Shown here: positions 5,503 to 13,847 of the stretch, piece by piece | Layout of the letters: every line of letters starts with the position of its first letter | How positions within the stretch are numbered: position 1 is the first letter of the stretch | Assembly: GCA_035998495.1 (NCBI GenBank) | Contig: DASYHP010000083.1 | Location: 1-64,000 of the forward strand | Reading direction: 5' to 3' | DNA length: 64,000 bases | Origin: Mesorhizobium_B sp035998495 | GTDB lineage: Bacteria; Pseudomonadota; Alphaproteobacteria; Rhizobiales; Rhizobiaceae | Notes under the pieces: generated by a model | Seen by the model: only the letters and a program-made list of their open reading frames with translations | Databases searched by the model: none | Told to the model about the DNA's origin: nothing | Position numbers and translations under genes: made by a program

Positions 5503-6228
5503 ATGCCCCGCATGGTCACGGAGGCGCAGTGGGACGCCGCGCGCCGCATGATGGGTTGCGAGCCGCCGACCCTCAGGCTTACGGCTGGGGTGATGGGCGT
5601 GACCGTCCGCGCCGTGGAGCTGCGCGCGGAGGAAGAAAGCTGGCCGCGCTTCGATTTCCGCCTGAAAGAATCCCGCGCGGCCTGGCGCGACGCGATGGAC
5701 GCGGCCAAGGCCGCAGGGTTGCGGAAGAAGTTCGGGCTGCCCGCAATCGACGCGCCGGGGGGTTCGGCATGGATGCCGGGCGGCGGCGGCGCGGCGGCGG
5801 ATGGCGGCGAGGGCGGGCCGCAACGGCGCGGGGCCGAGGGGACAGAGGGCGCGGTCGAGCCGTTCGAGGCGCGGTTCGCGCGCGTGATGGGGGCGCTGCT
5901 GGACGAGGTGGAGGCGGTGGGGCTGACGCCCGGCCGCTGGGGCGCGGGCGTCGATCGGGAGCGCATGGGAACGCTGTGGACGGTGATCCGCACGCTGGAG
6001 CGCGCCGAGCGCTTCCTCCCGAGCGGCCCGGCGGCGGAAGGCTCGGGCGAGGACGCGGCGGAGCGCTCGCGAAAAGCGGCCGAGGTGCTGGCCAGGATCG
6101 ACGAGCGCGTCTTCGAGCTGGCCTACGCCATCGCCAAGGACATGGTGGAGGAGGGGCGGCATGGAGGGGGAAGCGGCGGCGTATCTGGAGGGGTTGCCGC
6201 CGGTCCGGCGAGCGGCGCTGGGGCTTGA
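5503..6228 (+). CDS. GTA small terminase subunit-like protein (g1 position, 241 aa)
   Basis: This is the first gene of the cluster, in the place of RcGTA g1, the small terminase that helps load DNA. The N-terminus MPRMVTEAQWDAARRMMG leads into a putative helix-turn-helix (TLRLTAGVMGVTVRAVELRA). A Gly/Ala-rich linker sits around residues 85-110, followed by helices. AAGAGG six bases before the ATG at 5503 supports this start. The frame is open further upstream to 5425. Its end overlaps the terminase gene by 68 bases. Confidence 0.75.
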   Translation: MPRMVTEAQWDAARRMMGCEPPTLRLTAGVMGVTVRAVELRAEEESWPRFDFRLKESRAAWRDAMDAAKAAGLRKKFGLPAIDAPGGSAWMPGGGGAAADGGEGGPQRRGAEGTEGAVEPFEARFARVMGALLDEVEAVGLTPGRWGAGVDRERMGTLWTVIRTLERAERFLPSGPAAEGSGEDAAERSRKAAEVLARIDERVFELAYAIAKDMVEEGRHGGGSGGVSGGVAAGPASGAGA

Positions 6229-7510
6229 CGGCTGGACCGGGCGCAAGCTCGGCGCAAAGGGGCTTCTGGCCGCCGAGGACGGATGGATCTGGACCGCGGG
6301 GTCCAAACAATATGGGCGGCAGAAACAGCCGCCGATCTGGCTGGTGACGGGCGGACGGGGCGCGGGCAAGACGCGGCTGGGCAGCGAGTGGGTGAACTGC
6401 CTGGCGCGGGGCTGGGCGCCCTTCGCCGGCGAGCACGAGCGCTATGCGAGCTTCGCGCTGGTGGGCGAAACGCTGAGCGAGGTTCGCGAGGTGATGGTGG
6501 ACGGGCCTTCGGGCATCCGCGCGCTGGTGGCGTGGGACCGGCCGCGCTTCGAGACGAGCCGAAGGCGGCTGGTGTGGGACCGTTCCGGCGCGGTGGCGCA
6601 CTGCTTCTCCTCGGAAGACCCGGAGGCGTTGCGGGGGCCGCAATTCGCGGCCGCCTGGTGCGACGAGCTCGCCAAGTGGAAGCACGCGCAGGCGACCTGG
6701 GACATGCTGCAGTTCGGCATGCGGCTGGGGGAAAAACCCCGGCAGCTCGTGACCACGACGCCCCGGCCCACGCCCTTGTTCAAACGGCTCTTGGGCGAGC
6801 CCGGCGTGCTGGTCACGACCATGCGCTCGGAGGAGAACGCGGCCAATCTCGCGCCGGGGTTTCTCGGCGCCGTGCGGGAGCGGTTTCGCGGCACGCGGCT
6901 GGAGCGCCAGGAGCTCGACGGGGAACTGGTCGAGGATCGCGAGGGGGCGTTGTGGAACCGGGCGCTTTTGGAGCGCGCCTTTCTGCGTGAGCCGCCGGCG
7001 ATGCGGCGCATCGTGGTGGCGGTGGACCCGCCGGCCTCGAGCCGCAAAAGCTCGGACGCCTGCGGCATCGTGGCGGCGGGGCGCGACGCCGAGGGCGGGA
7101 TCGTGGTGCTGGCGGACGCGACGGTCCGCGCCGCCGAGCCGGCCGCCTGGGCCACGGCCGCGGTGGGGCTTTATCGAAGGCTTGAAGCGGACGCGATCGT
7201 GGCCGAGGTGAACCAGGGGGGCGACATGGTGACGGCGGTGATCCGCACCGTGGATGCCGCGGTGCCCGTGCGGCCGGTGCGGGCCACGCGGGGGAAGTGG
7301 GTGCGCGCCGAGCCGGTGGCGGCGCTTTACGCGCAAGGACGGGTGCGGCACGCCGGCCGCTTTCCCGATCTCGAAGACGAGATGTGCGACTTCGGCCCCG
7401 ATGGGATGTCGGGCGGCCGCTCGCCCGACCGCGTGGACGCGCTGGTCTGGGCAGTGACGGAATTGATGCGCGGGGACCGCGCGCAGCCCCGGGTGCGCGA
7501 GCTGGGGTAG
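6161..7510 (+). CDS. GTA large terminase (TerL, g2), 449 aa
   Basis: This is the ATPase and nuclease that packages host DNA into GTA heads. Walker A is GGRGAGKTR at about residues 63-71. Walker B is in AAWCDELAKW near residue 168. The C-terminal RNase H-like nuclease begins IVVAVDPPASS near residue 285, with a further acidic site at RSPDRVDALVWA. Its length fits RcGTA-type terminases (about 430-460 residues). GGAGGAGGGG lies just before the ATG. It overlaps g1 and is followed by the portal gene. All motifs are intact, which suggests retained function. Confidence 0.93.
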   Translation: MEGEAAAYLEGLPPVRRAALGLDGWTGRKLGAKGLLAAEDGWIWTAGSKQYGRQKQPPIWLVTGGRGAGKTRLGSEWVNCLARGWAPFAGEHERYASFALVGETLSEVREVMVDGPSGIRALVAWDRPRFETSRRRLVWDRSGAVAHCFSSEDPEALRGPQFAAAWCDELAKWKHAQATWDMLQFGMRLGEKPRQLVTTTPRPTPLFKRLLGEPGVLVTTMRSEENAANLAPGFLGAVRERFRGTRLERQELDGELVEDREGALWNRALLERAFLREPPAMRRIVVAVDPPASSRKSSDACGIVAAGRDAEGGIVVLADATVRAAEPAAWATAAVGLYRRLEADAIVAEVNQGGDMVTAVIRTVDAAVPVRPVRATRGKWVRAEPVAALYAQGRVRHAGRFPDLEDEMCDFGPDGMSGGRSPDRVDALVWAVTELMRGDRAQPRVRELG

Positions 7511-7550
7511 GGGCGCCGCCCCAGGTGTAACTTCCAACGAAAGGTGTTCC

Positions 7551-8738
7551 ATGCCCTGGACATGGCCGAAGCTCCGCCGGGCGGAGAATGCCGCCGCACG
7601 CCCACGCGAGCGAAAAGAGGCGGGCGGCGCGTTCGTCGCGCTGCACGGGGCGGGCGAGGCGCGCTGGACGCGCCCCGGCTATGCCGCGCTGGCGAGGGAA
7701 GGGTTCATGAAGAACCCCATTGCCTATCGCGCGGTGCGGCTGGTGGCGGAATCCGCCGCGGCCCTGCCGTGGCTTGCCTTCGAGGGCGAGGAGGAGCGGC
7801 AAGGCCACCCGGCGCTCGACCTGTTGGCGGCGCCCAACGGGCGGCAAAGCGGCACGAGCTTCTTCGAGGCGCTTTACGGGCATCTCCTGATCTCGGGCAA
7901 CGCCTATCCCGAGCTGATCGGCGCGGGAGGCGGAGCGCGCGAGCTGCACCTGCTGCGGCCCGACCGGGTGAGCGTGGTAACGGACGCGTCCGGCTGGCCG
8001 GTGGCGCTGGAGCATCGGGAAGGGGCGGGCAAGCGGCGGGTGGCGCTGGGTTCGGGCGCTTCTTCGACAGGCTCGGGCGCGCATCTGACGCTGTTCCATC
8101 CGCTCGACGACCATTGCGGCTTTCCGCCGCTGGAAGCCGCGGCGACGGCGCTCGACACGCACAACGCGGCGAGCCGCTGGAACAAGGCGCTGCTCGACAA
8201 CTCGGCGCGGCCCTCCGGCGCGCTGGTCTATGCGCCCAAGGAGGGGGGCAACCTTTCGGACGAGCAGTTCGACCGGCTCAAGAGCGAGCTGGAGGAGAAC
8301 TATGCCGGGACGCGGCGCGCGGGGCGGCCGCTGCTGCTCGACGGCGGGCTCGACTGGAAGGCGATCGGACTTTCGCCGAAGGACATGGACTTCATCGAGG
8401 CCAAGAACGGGGCGTCGCGCGACATCGCGCTCGCCTTCGGCGTGCCGCCGATGCTGTTGGGCATCCCCGGCGACAACACGTTTTCGAACTACCAGGAGGC
8501 GAACCGCGCCTTCTTCCGCCTGACCGTGCTGCCGCTGGTGGGGCGCACGGCGCGAGACTTTTCGGCCTGGCTGGGCGGGAGCTTCGGCGGGCGGCTGCGG
8601 TTCGTGCCTGACCACGACGCGGTGGAGGGGCTTGCGGCCGACCGGAACTTGCTATGGGCGCGGGTGGGGGCGGCGGATTTCTTGTCCGAGGACGAGAAGC
8701 GGCAGGCGGTGGGGTATGGGCCGAGGGGCTCCACCTAG
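7551..8738 (+). CDS. GTA portal protein (g3), HK97 family, 395 aa
   Basis: It forms the ring at the head vertex through which DNA enters. The HK97-type portal signature is clear: NPIAYRAVRLVAESAAALPW at residues 53-72, LLISGNAYPEL near 114, and ALAFGVPPMLLGIPGDNTFSNY near 297, followed by EANRAFFRLTVLPL. Length is normal for the family. It starts 40 bases after the terminase gene. A palindromic repeat follows in place of the short gap usual in GTA clusters. Confidence 0.93.
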   Translation: MPWTWPKLRRAENAAARPRERKEAGGAFVALHGAGEARWTRPGYAALAREGFMKNPIAYRAVRLVAESAAALPWLAFEGEEERQGHPALDLLAAPNGRQSGTSFFEALYGHLLISGNAYPELIGAGGGARELHLLRPDRVSVVTDASGWPVALEHREGAGKRRVALGSGASSTGSGAHLTLFHPLDDHCGFPPLEAAATALDTHNAASRWNKALLDNSARPSGALVYAPKEGGNLSDEQFDRLKSELEENYAGTRRAGRPLLLDGGLDWKAIGLSPKDMDFIEAKNGASRDIALAFGVPPMLLGIPGDNTFSNYQEANRAFFRLTVLPLVGRTARDFSAWLGGSFGGRLRFVPDHDAVEGLAADRNLLWARVGAADFLSEDEKRQAVGYGPRGST

Positions 8739-8740
8739 GT

Positions 8741-8930
8741 CCACCCTTCTCCCCGCTTGCGGGGAGAAGGTGTCACGACGTGACCGATGACGGGCGGCGC
8801 GAAGGCTTCAAGGTCGGCGCCGCCCCTCACCTGCCTGCCGGCATCCCTGCGCGACGGCAACAGTCACCCCTGTGACTGTTGCTGCTCCTCGCTCCGACCC
8901 CGTGAACGGGGAGAGGAAGGCTGCGGCCAT
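8741..8930. repeat. REP-like palindromic repeat block between g3 and g3.5
   Basis: The only sizeable gap in the head half of the cluster, besides the one after the capsid gene, holds three hairpins. These are CCTTCTCCCCG with its complement around CTTG (8745-8770), a perfect 10-bp stem CAACAGTCAC/GTGACTGTTG (8858-8881), and CCCC-GTGAAC-GGGG near 8898. The motif with mirrored CTTCTCCCC blocks is a common interspersed repeat of rhizobial genomes. It carries no reading frame of its own. Confidence 0.75.
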
Positions 8931-8968
8931 GCTGCGCCTCTCCGTCCTGACATCATAAGGACTCCAAC

Positions 8969-9346
8969 ATGACCGATTTCTGGGACGCCGCCTGGCTTTG
9001 GGCGGTGAAGGGCGCGGGCGCGGTGGCGGGGTCGGCGGTGTCGCTGGCCTATGTGCTGCCCAAGGGGCGGCGCGAGGCGGCGGCCCGTTTCGCCACGGGG
9101 CTGACCTGCGGCCTCGTGTTCGGCGGCACGGCGGGGCTCAAGATCGCCACCGAACTCGGCATCGCCGCGGCGATCGGGGCGGGCGAGATCGTGCTGATGG
9201 GTTCTGCGGCGGCGAGCCTTTGCGCCTGGTGGGCGCTGGGCTTCGCCATGCGGATGTTTTCCGGCCCGCCGGCGGCAAGAGGCGACGGTCCTTCGATCCT
9301 TCGACAAGCTCAGGACTCAGGGGGGAGGGAGGACGGGCATGGCTGA
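8969..9346 (+). CDS. Small GTA membrane protein (g3.5 position, 125 aa)
   Basis: Residues 10-31 and 39-85 are hydrophobic (AGAVAGSAVSLAYVLPKG; GLTCGLVFGGTAGLKIATEL; LMGSAAASLCAWWALGF), giving two to three membrane helices. It fits the small membrane protein found between portal and protease in Rhizobiales GTA clusters (I recall it as DUF6107, not verified). The C-terminus runs through an interspersed repeat (ILRQAQDSGG), so the last 25 residues are likely repeat-derived. It overlaps the protease gene by eight bases. Confidence 0.8.
   Translation: MTDFWDAAWLWAVKGAGAVAGSAVSLAYVLPKGRREAAARFATGLTCGLVFGGTAGLKIATELGIAAAIGAGEIVLMGSAAASLCAWWALGFAMRMFSGPPAARGDGPSILRQAQDSGGREDGHG
9298..9317. repeat. 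Interspersed repeat inside the 3' end of g3.5
   Basis: CCTTCGACAAGCTCAGGACT is a short repeat seen many times in genomes of alphaproteobacteria, where it is often read as RQAQDSG. Here it is fused into the coding end of the small membrane protein. Confidence 0.6.
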
Positions 9347-9863
9347 AAGCCGAGTGGAATGGGCGGGCGAAGGCGTCTTCGCGGGCTATGCCAGCCTGTT
9401 CGGACGGACGGATCTCGGCGGCGACACGGTCGAGCGCGGGGCGTTCGGCCGGTCGTTGGCGAAGCGGGGCAGAAGCGGCATCCGCATGCTGTTCCAGCAC
9501 GACCCGAAGGAGCCGATCGGCGCCTGGGAGGAGATGCGCGAGGACGCGACGGGGCTTTGGGTGCGCGGGCGGCTGGCGTTGGGGACGGCGCGGGGCCGCG
9601 AGGTCTTGAGCCTGTTTCGGGCCGGCGCGCTGGACGGGCTCTCCATCGGCTTCCGCACGGTGCGGGCCGAAGCCCACCGGGCGACGGGCCTGCGGCGCAT
9701 CCTCGAAGCGGATTTGTGGGAAGTGTCGGTCGTGACCTTCCCCATGGTGCCCGGCGCGCGGGTGAGTCACGTCAAGGCGCTCGCGGGCGCGGACGCCGCC
9801 CGGCTCGGGGCGGCGGCGCGGGCGGCCAAACACACACATCAACACCAAGGAGGCAAGGCATGA
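9339..9863 (+). CDS. GTA prohead protease (g4), HK97 family, 174 aa
   Basis: A serine protease that trims the scaffold region of the capsid protein during head maturation. The family fold is visible in FAGYASLFGRTDLGGDTVERGAF, with catalytic His in MLFQHDPKEPIG (about residue 52) and Ser in LDGLSIGFRT (about residue 105). The segment RRILEADLWEVSVVTFPM is typical. It overlaps g3.5 at its start and shares ATGA with the capsid gene at its end, a sign of coupled translation. Confidence 0.93.
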   Translation: MAESRVEWAGEGVFAGYASLFGRTDLGGDTVERGAFGRSLAKRGRSGIRMLFQHDPKEPIGAWEEMREDATGLWVRGRLALGTARGREVLSLFRAGALDGLSIGFRTVRAEAHRATGLRRILEADLWEVSVVTFPMVPGARVSHVKALAGADAARLGAAARAAKHTHQHQGGKA

Positions 9864-11116
9864 CCGACAGAGGCGAGGCTTTGGAGACCAAGGCGGGCAG
9901 CGGGAGCGAATGGGAGCTTACCCAAGGCTGGGGCGAGATGAAGAGCATCTTCGAGGCCTACAAGGAGGAGAACGACAGGCGGGTTCGCGAGATCGAGAAG
10001 CGTGGCGCCGCGGACACGGTGACGGCCGAGAAGGTGGACCGGATCGCCGCCGCGCTCGACGAACAGAAGCGGGCGATGGACCAGATCGCGCTGAAGAGCT
10101 TGCAGCCGGAGCTCGGACGGCCCGGCGGGCAGGCCGAGGCGCCCAGCGAGCACAAGACCGCCTTCGAAGCTTACGTGCGCGGCGGCGACGAGCGGGGCAT
10201 GCGCGCGCTCGACCAGAAGGCGATGTCCTACGGCTCGGGACAGGACGGCGGCTATCTCGTGCCGGCGGAAACCGAAAGCGAGATTGGCAAGCGGCTCGCG
10301 GCCCTTTCCCCGATCCGTGGAATCGCCACCGTGCGGCAGGTTTCCACCGCGCTTCTGAAGAAGCCGTTCTCGGTGGCGGGCCCGGCGTCGGGCTGGGTGT
10401 CTGAGACGGCGGCGCGGCCGCAGACCGCGAGCCCGACGCTTAGCGAACTCCAGTTCCCCGCGATGGAGCTCTACGCCATGCCGGCGGCGACCCAATCGCT
10501 GCTCGAGGACGCGGTGGTGGACCTCGACCGCTGGATCGCCGACGAGGTGGAAGCGGCCTTCGCCGAGCAGGAGGGCAAGGCCTTCGTTTCGGGAGATGGC
10601 GTCAACAAGCCGAAGGGCTTCCTGGCCTACCCCACGGTTGCCGAAAGCGCCTGGGCCTGGGGCAGTCTCGGCTATCTGGCCACGGGCGTTTCGGGCGGGC
10701 TGCCGGCCTCCAATCCTTCGGACGTGCTGATCGACCTGGTCTATTCGCTCAAGGCGGGCTACCGGCAGAACGCGGCCTTCGTGATGAACCGCAAGACGCA
10801 AGCCTCGATCCGCAAGTTGAAGGACGCCGACGGCAACTATCTCTGGCAGCCGCCGGCGGCCCCCGGCGCCCGCGCGCAGCTCATGGGCTTCGCGATCGTC
10901 GAGGCCGAGGACATGCCGGACGCCGGCGCGAACGCCACGCCGATCGCGTTCGGGGACTTCGGGCGCGGCTATCTCGTGGTGGACCGGGCGGGCGTGCGGG
11001 TGCTGCGCGACCCCTATTCGGCCAAGCCCTATGTGCTGTTCTACACGACCAAGCGCGTGGGCGGCGGCGTGCAGGACTTCGACGCCATCAAGCTGCTGAA
11101 ATACGGGGTGAGCTGA
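9860..11116 (+). CDS. GTA major capsid protein (g5), HK97 fold, 418 aa
   Basis: The shell protein of the GTA head. Residues 1-100 are charged and helical (scaffold delta domain, removed by the protease). The HK97 core starts around GSGQDGGYLVPAETES and contains IADEVEAAFAEQEGKAFVSGDG and PKGFL, all typical of this fold. The ATG at 9860 overlaps the protease stop. Length matches RcGTA-type capsids (about 400). Confidence 0.93.
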   Translation: MTDRGEALETKAGSGSEWELTQGWGEMKSIFEAYKEENDRRVREIEKRGAADTVTAEKVDRIAAALDEQKRAMDQIALKSLQPELGRPGGQAEAPSEHKTAFEAYVRGGDERGMRALDQKAMSYGSGQDGGYLVPAETESEIGKRLAALSPIRGIATVRQVSTALLKKPFSVAGPASGWVSETAARPQTASPTLSELQFPAMELYAMPAATQSLLEDAVVDLDRWIADEVEAAFAEQEGKAFVSGDGVNKPKGFLAYPTVAESAWAWGSLGYLATGVSGGLPASNPSDVLIDLVYSLKAGYRQNAAFVMNRKTQASIRKLKDADGNYLWQPPAAPGARAQLMGFAIVEAEDMPDAGANATPIAFGDFGRGYLVVDRAGVRVLRDPYSAKPYVLFYTTKRVGGGVQDFDAIKLLKYGVS

Positions 11117-11127
11117 CGGTTCGCGCC

Positions 11128-11304
11128 CTAACCTCCCCCTTGAGGGGAGGTCGGACGCGCAGCGGCCGGGTGGGGTAGGTTCGGCAGCGCGGGGCGCTTC
11201 TGAACCGAGGTTCACCGAAAAGAACGGACGCCGAGCGCTGCCGCGACAGCCCCACCCGTCCAACCGCCTATGGCGGTTGTCCACCCTCCCCTCAAGGGGG
11301 AGGG
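11128..11304. repeat. Long palindromic repeat between capsid and adaptor genes
   Basis: CCTCCCCCTTGAGGGGAGG at 11132-11150 is mirrored by CCCTCCCCTCAAGGGGGAGGG at 11284-11304. Further paired segments lie inside (CCGGGTGGGG with CCCCACCCG). The whole 177 bases can fold into one branched hairpin. It belongs to a repeat type common in Hyphomicrobiales intergenic regions. It sits exactly between head and tail genes and could reduce read-through or stabilise the abundant capsid message (inference). Confidence 0.7.
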
Positions 11305-11352
11305 AAAGCAGCGGCTATTTGCCACCTAGGTCTCACCATTCAAGGACATCCC

Positions 11353-11922
11353 ATGACTTTGATCCGCACGGCCGGGCCGGCGCTGGAGCCTATCACGCTG
11401 GCCGAGGCCAAGGCGCACTTGCGCCTGACGCATGCGAGCGAGGACGAGCTGATCGGCGGGCTTATCCGAGCGGCGCGGGAGGATTTCGAGCGCGCGACGA
11501 GGCTCTGCCTCATCGAGCAAGGCTGGCGGCTGGTGCTGGACGCCTGGCCGCGCGAGGGGACGGCGCGGATCTTCCGGCATCCCGTTCGCGCGGTGACGGC
11601 GGTGACGGTGTATGGCTATGACGGCGCGCCGGCCGCGCTGCCCGCGTCGAGCTATTTCGTGGACCGCGAGTCGCGGCCCGCGCGAATCCATCTCGACGCG
11701 CCCCCTGAGCGGGGAAGGGCGCTGAACGGCGTCGAGATCGATTTTTCCGCCGGCTTCGGCGAATCCGGCCCGGATGTGCCGGACCTGCCCAAACGCGCGA
11801 TCCTGATGCTTGTGGCGCACTGGTACGAGATGCGCGGCGGCTTCGGCCCCGAAGACCAGCCCGTGTCGTTTCCCCCGGCCTATGAGCGGCTGATCGCCTC
11901 CCAGCGCCTGCGGAGGCTCTAG
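11353..11922 (+). CDS. GTA head-tail adaptor (g6), phiE125 gp8-like, 189 aa
   Basis: A connector protein that sits under the portal. It shows the family pattern EPITLAEAKAHLRLTHASEDELIGGLIRAAREDFER at residues 12-47 and the C-terminal helix PKRAILMLVAHWYEMRG at about 156-172. It ends one base before the next gene, typical of tight operon packing. Confidence 0.88.
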   Translation: MTLIRTAGPALEPITLAEAKAHLRLTHASEDELIGGLIRAAREDFERATRLCLIEQGWRLVLDAWPREGTARIFRHPVRAVTAVTVYGYDGAPAALPASSYFVDRESRPARIHLDAPPERGRALNGVEIDFSAGFGESGPDVPDLPKRAILMLVAHWYEMRGGFGPEDQPVSFPPAYERLIASQRLRRL

Positions 11923-12249
11923 ATGCGGATCGACCCCGGACAGTTGCGGACCGAGCTGACGCTGCAGGTCATGACGCCGCAAAGCGACGGCGCGGGCGGG
12001 CACGCCGAACAGTGGAATGACGTGGCGAGCGTCTGGGCGCTGGTGGAGCCGGCCGCGGCGCGCGACCGCTTCGGCGCGGACCAGCGCCTGCCCGAGTTGA
12101 CCCATCGCGTGACGATCCGCTTTCGCGGCGATGTGCGCGGCGGGATGCGCTTCGCATGGGGCGGCCGCACGCTTGTGATCCGCACCGCGCACGACCCGGA
12201 CGAGACGGGCCGCTTCCTGTTGTGCCGCACCGAGGAGGAAGGACGATGA
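11923..12249 (+). CDS. GTA head closure protein (g7), 108 aa
   Basis: An SPP1 gp16-like stopper that seals the head after DNA loading. The N-terminus MRIDPGQLRTELTLQ and the middle SVWALVEPAAARDRFGADQ with THRVTIRFRGDV are typical of this small beta-rich family. It directly abuts g6, and its stop overlaps the next start (ATGA). Confidence 0.85.
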   Translation: MRIDPGQLRTELTLQVMTPQSDGAGGHAEQWNDVASVWALVEPAAARDRFGADQRLPELTHRVTIRFRGDVRGGMRFAWGGRTLVIRTAHDPDETGRFLLCRTEEEGR

Positions 12250-12419
12250 AGGCGCATGTCGATGTGAGGAGCGGGCGCATGGCGCGCGTGCTGCGGCTCA
12301 AGGCTCACGACCTGGCCGCGCGCGCCGAGCGCGATCGCGCGGGGCGGCAGGCGAAGTGGGCGGCGCGACGCAAGACGCTGTGGGCGTCTCTCGCGCGCGA
12401 CAAGGAGGAAAAGCCATGA
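12246..12419 (+). CDS. Small basic protein between g7 and g8 (57 aa)
   Basis: A 57-residue, Arg/Lys/Ala-rich helical protein (KAHDLAARAERDRAGRQAKW). It overlaps the previous stop and the next start, both as ATGA, so it reads as a genuine member of the operon. AGGAAGG just before the ATG serves as ribosome binding site. The classical RcGTA layout has no gene here. A nucleic-acid-binding or tail-terminator accessory role is possible, but no family is recognised. Confidence 0.6.
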   Translation: MKAHVDVRSGRMARVLRLKAHDLAARAERDRAGRQAKWAARRKTLWASLARDKEEKP

Positions 12420-12817
12420 GCGCCGCGCGCGCCCTGCAGAAGGCGATCTGGGAGGCGCTCAGGGGCGATGCCGCGCTCACCGCGCTGATCGGGCCCGAAA
12501 AGGTGTTCGACCGCGTGCCGCCGCACACGGGGTTTCCCTATGTGAGCTTCGGCCGCACCAGCGTGGCGGACTGGAGCACGGCGACGGAAGAGGGCGCGGA
12601 GCATCTCGTGACGCTGCATGCCTGGTCCAAGGACAAGGGCCGCGCCGGCGTGCTGGCGGTGCTGGAGCGCGTGCGGGCGCGGCTGGGCGAAGGGGTTTCG
12701 ACCGCCGGCCACCACCTCGTGAACCTGACCTTTCTCAGCGTCGAGGCGGCGTTCGAGGACGAGGCCGGCGTGGAGCGCGGGACGATCGTCTTCCGGGCCG
12801 TTACCGAGCCTCTTTGA
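12416..12817 (+). CDS. GTA tail terminator, DUF3168 (g8), 133 aa
   Basis: A ring protein that caps the tail tube under the head. The DUF3168 pattern is visible in LQKAIWEALRGDAALTALIG, VFDRVPPHTGFPYVSFG, EHLVTLHAWSKDKG and FEDEAGVERGTIVFRAVTE. GGAGG sits before the ATG, which overlaps the previous stop. Length is normal for the family. Confidence 0.88.
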   Translation: MSAARALQKAIWEALRGDAALTALIGPEKVFDRVPPHTGFPYVSFGRTSVADWSTATEEGAEHLVTLHAWSKDKGRAGVLAVLERVRARLGEGVSTAGHHLVNLTFLSVEAAFEDEAGVERGTIVFRAVTEPL

Positions 12818-12847
12818 ATCTCAACCTGAACTGGAACGGAGGCCGGG

Positions 12848-13261
12848 ATGGCGGCGCAGAAGGGCAAGGATTTGCTGCTGAAGATCGAGAGCGGCGGGGG
12901 CGGGTTCACGACGGTCGCGGGCTTGCGCACCAAGCGGTTGAGCTTCAACGCGCAAGCCGTGGACGTGACGGACGCGGACTCTTCGGGCCGCTGGCGCGAG
13001 CTGTTGGCCGACGCCGGCGTGCGGCGCGCGAGCGTGTCGGGTTCCGGCATCTTCAAGGACGCGGCCTCGGACGCGGCTATCCGCGAAAGCTTCTTCGCCG
13101 GCGCGGTGAGGCCCTGGCAGGTGGTGATCCCCGGCTTCGGCGCGGTGGCGGGGCCGTTCCAGGTGACGGCGCTGGAATATGGCGGCGCGCATGACGGCGA
13201 AACGAGCTTCGAGATCGCGCTGGAGTCCGCGGGCGCGCTGAGCTTCGAGGCTTCGGCGTGA
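12848..13261 (+). CDS. GTA major tail protein (g9), 137 aa
   Basis: The tail tube subunit, TP901-1/phi13 type. Residues 1-50 show GKDLLLKIESGGGGFTTVAG and RTKRLSFNAQAVDVT, followed by GRWRELLADAGVRRASVSGSG, which is the conserved core. The C-terminus FEIALESAGALSFEA is typical of tube proteins. GGAGG is placed well before the ATG. Confidence 0.9.
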   Translation: MAAQKGKDLLLKIESGGGGFTTVAGLRTKRLSFNAQAVDVTDADSSGRWRELLADAGVRRASVSGSGIFKDAASDAAIRESFFAGAVRPWQVVIPGFGAVAGPFQVTALEYGGAHDGETSFEIALESAGALSFEASA

Positions 13262-13635
13262 GCGCGAACCGGCGGCGGGGCGAGGTGGCCGTGGAGCTCG
13301 ACGGCCGGGAATGGCGGCTCTGCCTGACGCTGAACGCGTTGGCGGAGCTGGAGGACGCCTTCGCGGCCGACGACCTGGGCGGCCTCATGGCGCGGTTCGG
13401 CTCGGGCCGGCTTGGCGCGCGGGACTTGAAGCGCATTCTCGGCGCGGGCCTGCGCGGGGGCGGGGCCGACATTTCCGACGAGGCGGCGGGCGCGATGGGC
13501 TGCGCGGGCGGCGCGACCGGCCTGGCGAGGGCCGTGGCGGAGCTGCTGGAGGCGACGTTCGGCGGGGCGGTGGTTTCGGCGCGCGCGCGGGGCGACGTTT
13601 CGGCGGATGGAGGCGCGGCTTCCGCAAACCCTTGA
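13258..13635 (+). CDS. Gene transfer agent family protein (g10), 125 aa
   Basis: A tail assembly chaperone-type protein (GTA-specific family). The core reads GEVAVELDGREWRLCLTLNALAELEDAF, as in other GTA g10 proteins. A Gly/Ala-rich middle and a helix AVAELLEATFGG follow. The GTG start overlaps the g9 stop in GTGA. Its own stop overlaps the likely TTG start of the next gene. Confidence 0.85.
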   Translation: MSANRRRGEVAVELDGREWRLCLTLNALAELEDAFAADDLGGLMARFGSGRLGARDLKRILGAGLRGGGADISDEAAGAMGCAGGATGLARAVAELLEATFGGAVVSARARGDVSADGGAASANP

Positions 13636-13838
13636 ATGCCGCAGGACGCGGGCCGTCCGCCTTTCCCGGGGAGGAGGCGATGGCGCTTGGGTTCGGCGTC
13701 CTGCGGCTTTCGCCCGAGGCGTTCTGGCGCATGACCCCGCGCGAGCTGGAGCGTGCGCTGAGCGTGCTGATGCCACCGGCCGCGGCACGCCCGACAAAGG
13801 CGGGGCTGGAGGACATGATGCGGATGTTTCCGGACTGA
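13632..13838 (+). CDS. Tail assembly chaperone (g10.1, rcc01693-like), 68 aa
   Basis: The conserved core FPGEEAMALGFGVLRLSPEA continues with FWRMTPRELERAL. The family usually includes the FP-x-x-x-AM segment, so the TTG at 13632, overlapping the g10 stop as TTGA, is chosen. An ATG at 13680 with a strong GGGGAGGAGG in front would give 52 residues and cannot be excluded. It probably acts with g10 in assembling the tail around the tape measure. Confidence 0.75.
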   Translation: MNAAGRGPSAFPGEEAMALGFGVLRLSPEAFWRMTPRELERALSVLMPPAAARPTKAGLEDMMRMFPD

Positions 13839-13847
13839 GCGCGCCTG

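Noticed and set aside
5579..7552. Long minus-strand reading frame opposite the terminase genes
   Set aside because: It is an antisense shadow in high-GC coding sequence: Arg/Pro/Ala-rich, with no motif, opposite genes with clear motifs.
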